From: Bacillota bacterium
GTDB taxonomy: Bacteria; Bacillota; Clostridia; Oscillospirales; Acutalibacteraceae
DNA: 29,611 nt
Direction: 5' to 3'
Assembly (NCBI GenBank): GCA_023401495.1
Contig: JAEXDU010000054.1
Coordinates: 1 to 29,611 of the forward strand
Below the pieces are notes generated by a model. The model saw only the letters and a list, made by a program, of their open reading frames with translations. It was not told the DNA's origin and made no database searches. The translations under genes were made by a program, and so were the position numbers. How positions within the stretch are numbered: the stretch's first letter is position 1; each line of letters begins with the position of its first letter. Shown piece after piece: positions 21,971 to 28,551 of this stretch.

Positions 21971-21999
21971 ATGATACAGCAATTTCCATATTTTGTCAA
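21971..21999 (-). promoter_or_regulatory. SigA promoter of the candidate small RNA
   Basis: On the minus strand TTGACA (21999-21994), 17-nt spacer, TATCAT (21976-21971). The -35 is consensus. Confidence 0.7.
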
Positions 22000-22093
22000 T
22001 ATCCGTTTTTATTTTCTTCGATTTTTTATCCGTTTACATAATCTTCAGCAAAAATATAGGCCGCGACAGCATACAGCGGCATGGTTTCTCCAT

Positions 22094-22133
22094 AGCGCTC
22101 TCATTCATGGCAAAAAATGAAAGCGCTTTTTTA
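22094..22133 (+). terminator. hairpin with T-tract, plus direction
   Basis: AGCGCTCTCATT (22094-22105) pairs with AATGAAAGCGCT (one G-T pair), then TTTTTT. It lies just downstream of the stop of the small dinB partner gene and would stop plus-strand transcripts entering that gene antisense; on the minus strand it lacks a following T-run. Confidence 0.6.
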
Positions 22134-22364
22134 ATCTTTCCCCTCCACAAACCAGCGGTCCTTCTCCAACCAGATATAACGTTCCTGCCCTTTAATCCGA
22201 CACAAATAGCGAATCCCTGTACCACCGGCCCGCAGAGATGCTGCCCGCTGCACATCCAACACTTTGTCAATTTCAAAAAGCTCGCCGGCAGACCAGCGGA
22301 CAGCCAAAGGAATAATATGGCCGTCTTCGGTATACCGTACAATCATATCAATATAACGTTTCAT
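22131..22364 (-). CDS. small conserved-looking protein downstream of dinB
   Basis: A 77-residue protein reading M-K-R-Y-I-D-M-I-V-R-Y-T-E-D-G-H, then Y-L-C-R-I-K-G-Q-E-R-Y-I-W-L-E-K-D-R-W-F-V-E. It has no membrane segment. The ATG at 22364 follows AAAGGAAG and is 11 nt from the dinB stop, so the two are almost certainly co-transcribed and SOS-induced. From memory similar small proteins follow dinB in other clostridia, but I have no name or function. A beta-sheet-rich accessory to the polymerase is a guess. Confidence 0.75.
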   Translation of the reverse strand: MKRYIDMIVRYTEDGHIIPLAVRWSAGELFEIDKVLDVQRAASLRAGGTGIRYLCRIKGQERYIWLEKDRWFVEGKD

Positions 22365-22375
22365 TCTTGCTTCCT

Positions 22376-23608
22376 TTAAAATATCGGGCCATACAACATA
22401 ATATGGTCATGCTTGGGGTCAAATCCGGAAAGCTCCGGGTCCTGAAGCAATACCGCCGGCTGCACGGCGTTGGTGCCAAAACGCCTTTTCAGTCCGTCCA
22501 CAGCAGTCTCCAGCTGTTCCCGGCGCAGCTGCTCCCGTCCTGCGCCGAACAAATCCATCTGCAGCGGAGTCGAATCACTGACCAAATCGGAGATACTGAT
22601 GCCAAGGCTGCGAACGGGCCGCTGCCAGTGGTAGTGCTGCATAAACAGCTCCATGCCTGCCTGTGCAATCTCGGTGGCACTGTTGGTGTAGTGACTCAGA
22701 GCATGCTGCCGACCGAAAGTTTCAAGCTGATTATCGCGAACGTTGATGCTGATGGTACGCCCCTTACAGCCATGCTCACGCAGTCGGCGGGCGACGCTGT
22801 CTGCTAAAACGTACAGGATAATTTTCGCGTCCTCGTTATCCACAAGGTCGCGAGGCGTGGTGGTGCTGTTGCCGATGCTTTTTGCCTCTTCCCGATCTTC
22901 GTAGCGGGCAACCGGCGTATTGTCAAATCCGTTCGCATAGGCATACAGCACACTCCCCCATTTGCCAAACCAGTTTTTCAGCGTCTTTTCCGGAGTGCCG
23001 GCCAAATCCCCTATAGTATGCTTACAGTAAGACTGCAGCTTGCGCTGTGTGACCCTGCCGACATACAGCAAGGCGCCAACCGGCAGCGGCCAGACCATCT
23101 CTTTGAAATTTCCGCGATGGATTTCTGTAACTGCGTCCGGTTTTTTGTAATCTGACCCCAGCTTCGCAAAAATTTTATTGTAAGATACGCCGATGCTCAC
23201 GGTGATTCCCAGCTCCTGCCTGATACGCAGGCGGATTTCCTGCGCGAGCTGTACGCCGTTCACGCCTTCGGCGGTAACATCGAGCCAGCATTCATCCAGG
23301 CCAAACGGTTCCACCCGGTCCGTGTATTCCAGATAAATCTGATGGCAAAGCCGCGAAAATTGCTTGTAGAGCTCAAAGCGCGGCGGAACAACCATCAGAT
23401 CGGGACACTTCTGCCGGGCCTGCCAGAGAGCCTCGCCTGTTTTAACGCCGTATTTCTTCGCCTGCTCGTTTTTGGCAAGAATAACACCATGGCGCTGCTC
23501 CACATCGCCGCCCACGGCCGCCGGACGGCCCCTCATTTCAGGCCGGTACAGGCTTTCAACGCTTGCATAAAAACTGTTGCAGTCCGAATGTAATATGATT
23601 CGATCCAC
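22376..23608 (-). CDS. dinB: DNA polymerase IV (Y-family translesion polymerase)
   Basis: Error-prone polymerase that bypasses damaged template. The 410-residue protein has the Y-family catalytic residues: Asp9 in H-S-D-C-N-S-F-Y and the G-L-D-E-C-W-L-D pair. The thumb shows V-S-I-G-V-S-Y-N-K-I-F-A-K-L-G-S-D, and a C-terminal L-Q-M-D-L-F is a beta-clamp binding motif. The open frame reaches 23740, but that would include the promoter, so I use the GTG at 23608, preceded by GGTGGTGG and lying about 30 nt after the predicted transcription start. A LexA-type box in the promoter spacer predicts SOS control. The small protein gene follows. Confidence 0.9.
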   Translation of the reverse strand: MDRIILHSDCNSFYASVESLYRPEMRGRPAAVGGDVEQRHGVILAKNEQAKKYGVKTGEALWQARQKCPDLMVVPPRFELYKQFSRLCHQIYLEYTDRVEPFGLDECWLDVTAEGVNGVQLAQEIRLRIRQELGITVSIGVSYNKIFAKLGSDYKKPDAVTEIHRGNFKEMVWPLPVGALLYVGRVTQRKLQSYCKHTIGDLAGTPEKTLKNWFGKWGSVLYAYANGFDNTPVARYEDREEAKSIGNSTTTPRDLVDNEDAKIILYVLADSVARRLREHGCKGRTISINVRDNQLETFGRQHALSHYTNSATEIAQAGMELFMQHYHWQRPVRSLGISISDLVSDSTPLQMDLFGAGREQLRREQLETAVDGLKRRFGTNAVQPAVLLQDPELSGFDPKHDHIMLYGPIF

Positions 23609-23620
23609 ATTTCCACCACC

Positions 23621-23674
23621 AAACACATGTTCTATCCCTCTGATCATTCTAATACAGAACATGTGTTCTGGCAA
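23621..23674 (-). promoter_or_regulatory. SOS-controlled promoter of dinB with two LexA boxes
   Basis: On the minus strand TTGCCA (23674-23669), 17-nt spacer, TAGAAT (23651-23646). The spacer contains GAACATGTGTTC (23657-23668), matching the Gram-positive LexA half-sites GAAC-N4-GTTC. A second near-copy, GAACATGTGTTT on the minus strand (23632-23621), lies in the leader 36 bp away. The layout indicates LexA repression. Confidence 0.88.
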
Positions 23675-23682
23675 GAGGAAAA

Positions 23683-23724
23683 TAAAAACAGAATCCCGCA
23701 GTCCATACGGATTGCGGGATTCTG
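23683..23724 (-). terminator. intrinsic terminator downstream of the bL25 gene
   Basis: CAGAATCCCGCA (23689-23700) pairs with TGCGGGATTCTG (23713-23724). On the minus strand it is followed by TTTTTATTTT, just before the dinB promoter. Confidence 0.9.
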
Positions 23725-23901
23725 AATGAAACCGAAACACAGGTAAAACGGCCCACGTTTCAATTTACTGCATAAAAGAGAAAATCGGAGGCGTTTTTCA
23801 AAGTGGAAAACCGCTCCTGTAACAGCAATCTCCCGGCGAAAATGCATCCAGGGGGATTTTCTGTTTTTCTCTGAAAACAGAGGAAAATCTGTGTCTTTAA
23901 A

Positions 23902-24504
23902 TCAAGCTGGATTCGCAGCTTCCTCCGCTGTGGTTTGGGTTTCTTCATCCGCATCAGCGACTATAGTTCTTGCCGGCTTGATGATAGCATAAATCTCACC
24001 CTCGGGGGCGATCAGACGTACTCCGGCAGGGAGATGGAAATCAGCGGCCGTAATGGTTTCACCGGCCTTTTTACCGGAAACCTCAGTCACAATTTCGTCC
24101 GGGATCAGCGTCGCCTTGCCCTCCACTTCAACTTCAGAATGATATACCTGCAATTGCAGCAAATCGTGTTCCAGTTCGCCATGGCCATGGAATACAATGG
24201 GAAGCTGCATCTTCACGTCCTGATCTTCCGAGATCATCTGGACAGACACATGAACCGCATTTCCGTCCACAGGATGCCGCTGAACTTCTTTTAAAAATCC
24301 AAATTTCTTTTCGCCGCCCAGCATGACCCACAGTTTTGCATTGCTACCATGACGCGCGATCACTTTGTTCAGACCACTGCTTTCAAACTGCACAGGAGTG
24401 GATGCGGTACCAGGCCCATTGAGAACCCCCGGAATAAAGCCTTCTCTTCTCACTTTTTTCGGCTTGTCTTTTCTGATCACTGCTTTTAAAGCAATCTCTT
24501 CCAT
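23902..24504 (-). CDS. rplY: 50S ribosomal protein bL25 (CTC form)
   Basis: Binds 5S rRNA in the large ribosomal subunit; the longer CTC form is also a general-stress protein in Bacillus. The 200-residue length fits the two-domain CTC type. The N-terminal part has the R-R-E-G-F-I-P-G-V-L-N-G signature (family R-x-x-G-x-V-P-G-V-I-Y-G), and the C-terminal part has the beta-rich D-F-H-L-P-A-G-V motif (typical D-L-x-x-P-x-G-V). The tail is acidic and Thr/Ala-rich. AAAGGAG precedes the ATG by about 10 nt. It stands alone with its own promoter and terminator. Confidence 0.9.
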   Translation of the reverse strand: MEEIALKAVIRKDKPKKVRREGFIPGVLNGPGTASTPVQFESSGLNKVIARHGSNAKLWVMLGGEKKFGFLKEVQRHPVDGNAVHVSVQMISEDQDVKMQLPIVFHGHGELEHDLLQLQVYHSEVEVEGKATLIPDEIVTEVSGKKAGETITAADFHLPAGVRLIAPEGEIYAIIKPARTIVADADEETQTTAEEAANPA

Positions 24505-24549
24505 CGTAAAAACACTCCTTTTCTTATCGTGACATTGTTCGTTACCTCG

Positions 24550-24577
24550 ATTTTATACCTATTCCACAAAATGTCAA
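24550..24577 (-). promoter_or_regulatory. SigA-type promoter of the bL25 gene
   Basis: On the minus strand TTGACA (24577-24572), 16-nt spacer, TAAAAT (24555-24550). Confidence 0.7.
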
Positions 24578-24650
24578 ACGCAGGTTCCCGTAATAAAGCT
24601 GTGAGAATCGGACGAATCGCTCTCTTGGCCCGTATCATGCGGCAAAGGCA

Positions 24651-24692
24651 GCGATTCTGATCCGAATTTCACGGAATCTCAGTCAGAATCGC
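24651..24692. other. imperfect long hairpin in the 361-nt gap before the FlxA-like gene
   Basis: GCGATTCTGA (24651-24660) pairs with TCAGAATCGC (24683-24692); TCCG/CGGA pairs inside. Related GAATCG motifs occur at 24605 and 24615. Further along, GTTTTCTC/GAGAAAAC forms a short hairpin at about 24753-24769. I see no gene in 24578-24865. Confidence 0.4.
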
Positions 24693-24865
24693 ATCTGCCC
24701 TGCTCTTTCCCCTTTATCCGGTCTCATATTCTGTGAATTGGAGCTGCCGGGGGTGTTTTCTCAGAGAAAACTCACTGAATTCTAATTAAATAATATCCAG
24801 CCTACACCGATATGATTTATAGAAGAGTATTTACTTTATTTCAATACAAAGGACAGTGATCAGTC

Positions 24866-25198
24866 ATGAGCATTTCTGCAATTTCAGGCACAAGCAGCTA
24901 TACCACTACGGCCAGCAGCAACCAAAGTGAAATCAACAAGCTGCGCGCACAGGAAAAACAGCTTCAGCAGGAGCTGACCCAGCTGCAAAGCGACGTTTCA
25001 GGAGACGATTCCGAACAGGTCCAGCTGCAGATTTCAACCGTACAGCAACAGATTACTCAGATTCAGCAGCAGATACAGCAGCTGCAGAATCAGTCAGCCA
25101 AACAGTCACAGGACAAGCAGCAAACCACACAGGCGAAATTTAACGTAGGAGATACCGCGAGCTTTCCGGACGACCATCTGATCGACATTACCGTATGA
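24866..25198 (+). CDS. FlxA-like coiled-coil protein
   Basis: A 110-residue protein dominated by glutamine: a Ser/Thr-rich start (S-I-S-A-I-S-G-T-S-S-Y-T-T-T-A-S-S), a coiled coil at about 20-85 with Q-L-Q-Q-E-L-T-Q-L-Q and Q-Q-I-T-Q-I-Q-Q-Q-I-Q-Q-L-Q, then a folded-looking tail (F-N-V-G-D-T-A-S-F-P-D-D-H-L-I-D-I-T-V). This matches the FlxA-like family (Pfam FlxA), whose members are often flagellum- or phage-linked but whose role is unknown. The ribosome site AAAGGA lies a long 13 nt from the ATG. No flagellar genes are near. It is a single gene closed by a terminator. Confidence 0.75.
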   Translation: MSISAISGTSSYTTTASSNQSEINKLRAQEKQLQQELTQLQSDVSGDDSEQVQLQISTVQQQITQIQQQIQQLQNQSAKQSQDKQQTTQAKFNVGDTASFPDDHLIDITV

Positions 25199-25200
25199 TC

Positions 25201-25246
25201 AAATAAAAGCCTTCTCCCTCATCTGGGGCGAGAGGGCTTTTATTTT
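25201..25246. terminator. terminator after the FlxA-like gene
   Basis: AAATAAAAGCC (25201-25211) pairs with GGCTTTTATTT (25235-25245), with TCTC/GAGA inside; T-rich tail on both strands. Confidence 0.85.
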
Positions 25247-25288
25247 GTGTATGGAGCTGTTTATACACATTTCTGTAATGAATAATGA

Positions 25289-25326
25289 CAAAAAGAAAGG
25301 CAGGCACCCGATTGATGCCTGCTTTT
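25289..25326 (-). terminator. terminator of the microcompartment operon
   Basis: GCAGGCA (25300-25306) pairs with TGCCTGC (25316-25322). On the minus strand the stem is followed by CTTTCTTTTT, about 30 nt after the pduT stop. Confidence 0.75.
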
Positions 25327-25357
25327 ATGGAGAGTAGTCTTATGAGTGAACAGTGTA

Positions 25358-25897
25358 CTACAGCAGCGTTTGGAAGATCTTTTCGGAGGGGCGGGCAATC
25401 ACTGTGGTGGAAAGCAGAAGCTCTGTTTCTGCAGTCGCCGCCGCAACCGCAGTTCTCACAGCCTCCACATCGCCCGTGAGAAGGACGACGCCCTTTCCTC
25501 CAATCGCATATCCTATTTTTACTTCCATGAGTGTGATATCCGCGGCCTTTGCGGCAATATCCGCCGCGCGGATACCGGACGCCACCGAGTAAAATTCCAT
25601 CACGCCAATCGCCTGAATCGCTTCTACCGGGTTTGTCAGACCGATGGCGGGGATCAGTTGGGAATGAATGTTGGGAATCAGTAGGCTGTCTACATAGTAT
25701 TCCCCCGCAACCTGAATGCCTCTTTCCATAGAAGTCTCAACGTCGCTGGTACTGCCGCCGATAATCACGATATACTTGCCGGGACAGACCGTGGAGGCCT
25801 TCACCAATTGCGCATTGGTCACCTTGACCATCTGGTCGCTGACATCTATTCCGCGGGCAATGCTGGAAAGCTCAATTGCTCCAATTGCTTCTCTCAT
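25358..25897 (-). CDS. pduT: microcompartment shell protein, tandem BMC domains (PduT-like trimer)
   Basis: A 179-residue protein with two BMC domains (about 3-85 and 95-175), each with the alpha/beta core; A-I-G-A-I-E-L-S-S-I-A-R-G and A-I-G-V-M-E-F-Y-S-V-A-S-G-I-R-A-A-D open the two domains. C-P-G-K-Y-I-V-I-I-G-G is shared with PduT. In PduT of Salmonella Cys108 binds a [4Fe-4S] cluster in the trimer pore; here the aligned residue is Gly108 and no cysteine is near. I use ATG 25897, with GGAGG 10 nt upstream; the in-frame TTG at 25906 is too close to that site. It follows pduS with a 5-nt gap and is the last gene of the operon. Confidence 0.9.
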   Translation of the reverse strand: MREAIGAIELSSIARGIDVSDQMVKVTNAQLVKASTVCPGKYIVIIGGSTSDVETSMERGIQVAGEYYVDSLLIPNIHSQLIPAIGLTNPVEAIQAIGVMEFYSVASGIRAADIAAKAADITLMEVKIGYAIGGKGVVLLTGDVEAVRTAVAAATAETELLLSTTVIARPSEKIFQTLL

Positions 25898-25902
25898 TGT
25901 CC

Positions 25903-27258
25903 TCAAGCCTCCCTATCGCGGCGGATCGATGCGCCGTCCGCATTGATTTCTGTGATGATCCCGCTGATGCTGGCATGGATATTGGCGGAGAGGCCCTCCG
26001 CGGCCGACGCCAGCAAATCACCCTTTTGTACCGTTGCTCCGGCCTGTACGGCCGGAACGGCGGGCTTTCCGATGTGCTGCCGGAACGAAATCCAGACCTG
26101 CTCCGGGAAAAGCTCAGTGCAGTCATCCCCGGCATGCTGATGATAATACTCTAAAAGCCCCAGACGGGCCACTAGACGGTCGGTCGGCACCTTGCCGTAC
26201 AAAGACCCTTCCCTCGCCTTGGGAGAAAGATTTCGCGGCACCTGAATGCCTTTCTCGCGCAGCCTGCCTTTCAGGTAAGCATTTACCTTACGGGGCGACA
26301 GCCCCATGGGACAGGAGAACATTTCGCACACACCGCAGTCGCAGCAGTTTGCGGCCTGCCCAAATGCCTTTTCGTACTCGTCCTTGTCGGAAATCAAATC
26401 CTCACGGAACAGATTGCGCATCATCAGATGCGGCTGAATCTGATGCCCGATCAAATACCGCGGACACAGGCTGGTACACATCCGGCACTGAACGCAGGCG
26501 CTTTTGGCCTGTGTCTTGATCCTGCCGAGCGACAATGCCGCCCGGCGCGCCAGATAATGTTCCTTTGACAGAACAATCAGGTTCCCTGTCGTTTTCGTCA
26601 CCGCCAGATGATCGATTTCGGCAGGGTCGGTCACGACGCGCCCCATCATGGGGCCGCCGATTACAATGATATAATCCTGAATTCGCGGGCAGGCGCTGCT
26701 GATGCACTCCCGCAGAGGTGTGCCGAGCGGAACCCTGCGCATCACCGGGCGTTCCACCTCGCCGACAACAGACAGATATTTTTCCGTTACGGGGATGCCC
26801 TGCAGGGCGTCGTGGATATTCAGCAGAGTTCCCACGTTGTCTACCACGGCTCCCACATCGAGCGGGATCCCACGTTCGGGAACCGAGGTGCCGCAGACCT
26901 GCTGAATCAGCACCTGCTCATCCCCGGCAGGGTAAAAGGACGGCATCTCGAGCAGTTCGATCTGCGCGCTGGAGGCCGCGACAGCCTGCCGCAGTGCAGC
27001 GATCTCTTTGACATATTTCTTTTTCAGGGCAATCACGGCTCTTTTGGCGCCGACATGTGCCGCCACCGCACCGACCGCCTGAACGATCTGATCCGGGAAG
27101 GTACGCATCAAATACTTATCTGTTTCGATCAGCGGCTCACATTCCGCGCCGTTCACCACAAAGCACTCCGCCTTGGCAGACAGCTTTACATGCGTGGGGA
27201 ACCCGGCTCCGCCGGCCCCTACCACACCCGCAGCCTTTACCGCTTCGATCAAATTCAT
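25903..27258 (-). CDS. pduS: microcompartment flavin/Fe-S oxidoreductase (PduS, RnfC-like)
   Basis: A 451-residue electron carrier; PduS reduces cobalamin or passes electrons across the shell. It begins with the glycine-rich G-V-V-G-A-G-G-A-G-F-P-T-H-V-K-L for FMN/NADH, then an SLBB-type domain (about 155-205) and two 4Fe-4S motifs, C255-x2-C258-x2-C261-x3-C265 and C305/306-x-C308-x2-C311-x4-C316. A lipoyl-like domain follows at about 400-440. ATG 27258 is chosen for agreement with the family start; the in-frame ATG at 27279 is also possible. It is followed closely by pduT. Confidence 0.92.
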   Translation of the reverse strand: MNLIEAVKAAGVVGAGGAGFPTHVKLSAKAECFVVNGAECEPLIETDKYLMRTFPDQIVQAVGAVAAHVGAKRAVIALKKKYVKEIAALRQAVAASSAQIELLEMPSFYPAGDEQVLIQQVCGTSVPERGIPLDVGAVVDNVGTLLNIHDALQGIPVTEKYLSVVGEVERPVMRRVPLGTPLRECISSACPRIQDYIIVIGGPMMGRVVTDPAEIDHLAVTKTTGNLIVLSKEHYLARRAALSLGRIKTQAKSACVQCRMCTSLCPRYLIGHQIQPHLMMRNLFREDLISDKDEYEKAFGQAANCCDCGVCEMFSCPMGLSPRKVNAYLKGRLREKGIQVPRNLSPKAREGSLYGKVPTDRLVARLGLLEYYHQHAGDDCTELFPEQVWISFRQHIGKPAVPAVQAGATVQKGDLLASAAEGLSANIHASISGIITEINADGASIRRDREA

Positions 27259-27317
27259 ACGATCACCATCCTGCCTCATTGATACCGATCTTCCGTTAAA
27301 ACCGTGTATCAAAACTG

Positions 27318-27354
27318 GTTGTCTCTCCCCCGTTTTCAGGCGAGAGAGGACAAC
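27318..27354 (-). other. hairpin between eutN and pduS, possible attenuator or processing site
   Basis: GTTGTC (27318-27323) pairs with GACAAC (27349-27354) and GAGAG with CTCTC inside, with a bulge. On the minus strand CAGTTTT follows. It lies in the only sizeable gap (125 nt) of this operon and may reduce expression of pduS-pduT relative to eutN. Confidence 0.5.
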
Positions 27355-27383
27355 TGTTTCTTACTTTGAATCAGTCATTTCTA

Positions 27384-27665
27384 CTACAGCACATTGGTGT
27401 TGATTTCTTTATCGTCTATGATGCCGACGACGGTTGCGTCTACCGGAACATCAGGGCGCCCGACTGCGGTTCGGGCGGAGCTCCCGCTGACGATCAGTAC
27501 CGTCTCCCCGATTCCCGCGCCGATGCTGTCTACCGCAACAATAGGGGTGCCTGGCTTTCCTCCCTCCAGCAGATCAAGAGGGCAGACGACCAGAAATTTG
27601 AGCCCCCTCAGGCTTTCTTCCTTCCGAGTTGACCAGATATTCCCAATCACTTTTCCGACCAGCAT
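27384..27665 (-). CDS. eutN: microcompartment vertex protein (BMC-P pentamer; EutN/PduN/CcmL family)
   Basis: Pentamers cap the vertices of the polyhedral shell. The 93-residue protein has the family pattern M-L-V-G-K-V-I-G-N-I-W-S-T-R-K at the start, D-S-I-G-A-G-I-G-E-T-V-L-I-V-S-G-S-S-A-R near the middle, and P-V-D-A-T-V-V-G-I-I-D at the end. The ATG at 27665 follows GGGAGGAG. It lies 29 nt downstream of eutJ. Whether it is called EutN or PduN depends on the locus type, which cannot be decided here. Confidence 0.93.
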   Translation of the reverse strand: MLVGKVIGNIWSTRKEESLRGLKFLVVCPLDLLEGGKPGTPIVAVDSIGAGIGETVLIVSGSSARTAVGRPDVPVDATVVGIIDDKEINTNVL

Positions 27666-27694
27666 AAAAAGCTCCTCCCGCTCCCGTTGAGGGG

Positions 27695-28516
27695 TTATTT
27701 TTCAATACAGTTCATAGCAATCCCCGCCGGTGTGACCAAAAATGGATTCTCCGGTTTATAGGTGGGGATTCCGGTTTCCTTTTCAAAGACCGATTCCACC
27801 CCGGCCAGACAGCAGGTTCCGCCGCACAGATAAATCGCGCTGACGGTCTCTTTGCTGACGTATTTTTTCACGATAGCCGCCATCTTCTCGATCACCGCCT
27901 TTACAATGGGAAAAATCTCCGCGTGGCGCGAGGAATCGAGCTTGATGGCCTCCGCCTCCGCGATCGGGATCTGATAGCTGCCCGCCAGCACCAGCGTCAG
28001 GTGCGTGCCGCCTGTCGGCTCGTCTTCAATCTGAACCACCTTACCGTCCTTTAAAACGGCAAGGCCCGTGGTGCCGCCGCCGATGTCTACCACGACTCCG
28101 TCGGAAACACGGTAAATGGTGTTGGCGGCGGTCGGCTCATCGAGAACATTGACGACCTGCATTCCCGCGCTTTCCGCCACATAGGTGTGGGTTTTCAGGC
28201 TGCTGTCGGTTCCGGCCGGCATGGCGATGGCGCATCGCTCCAGAGGCTGGCCCAGGCGGGCCTCCAGCTTCTCTTTCAGCTCGCGCACAATGCGGCAGGC
28301 CCCAACATAATCCACGACCACACCGTCGCGCAGGACGCTCGCCGCCCGTTTTTCACAGGCGATCGGGCGATCCTCGGCATCCAGCACGACAAGTACGATA
28401 TAAGCGGTACCCAAATCCAGCCCCACTTTCAGTTTGCCGGGACATGGCTCAAGGGTTTCCGTTTCAGAGCGCTCAACCTGCGCAATATATTCATTGATTC
28501 GTTCCAGCTCCAGCAA
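27695..28516 (-). CDS. eutJ: EutJ-like actin/Hsp70-fold protein
   Basis: EutJ is thought to be a chaperone for microcompartment enzymes. The 273-residue protein has the ATPase-fold motifs G-L-D-L-G-T-A-Y (phosphate 1, about 32-39), V-V-D-I-G-G-G-T-T-G (phosphate 2) and the adenosine motif Y-L-C-G-G-T-C-C-L-A-G; D-E-P-T-A-A-N is also shared with DnaK-type proteins. The start is TTG at 28516, with GGAGG 9 nt upstream. The stop lies 29 nt from eutN. At 35 nt downstream of the aldehyde dehydrogenase it is clearly in the same operon. Confidence 0.9.
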   Translation of the reverse strand: MLELERINEYIAQVERSETETLEPCPGKLKVGLDLGTAYIVLVVLDAEDRPIACEKRAASVLRDGVVVDYVGACRIVRELKEKLEARLGQPLERCAIAMPAGTDSSLKTHTYVAESAGMQVVNVLDEPTAANTIYRVSDGVVVDIGGGTTGLAVLKDGKVVQIEDEPTGGTHLTLVLAGSYQIPIAEAEAIKLDSSRHAEIFPIVKAVIEKMAAIVKKYVSKETVSAIYLCGGTCCLAGVESVFEKETGIPTYKPENPFLVTPAGIAMNCIEK

Positions 28517-28551
28517 TGCGGGCAGCCTCCGTTTCCGTTGATTTTTCCCGC

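Noticed and set aside
23855..23891. Second terminator hairpin after bL25
   Set aside because: The pairing is bulged and on the minus strand is followed by C residues, not T; the terminator at 23683-23724 is much better.
25903..27299. Plus-strand frames opposite pduS
   Set aside because: Shadows of a gene with clear Fe-S and flavin motifs.
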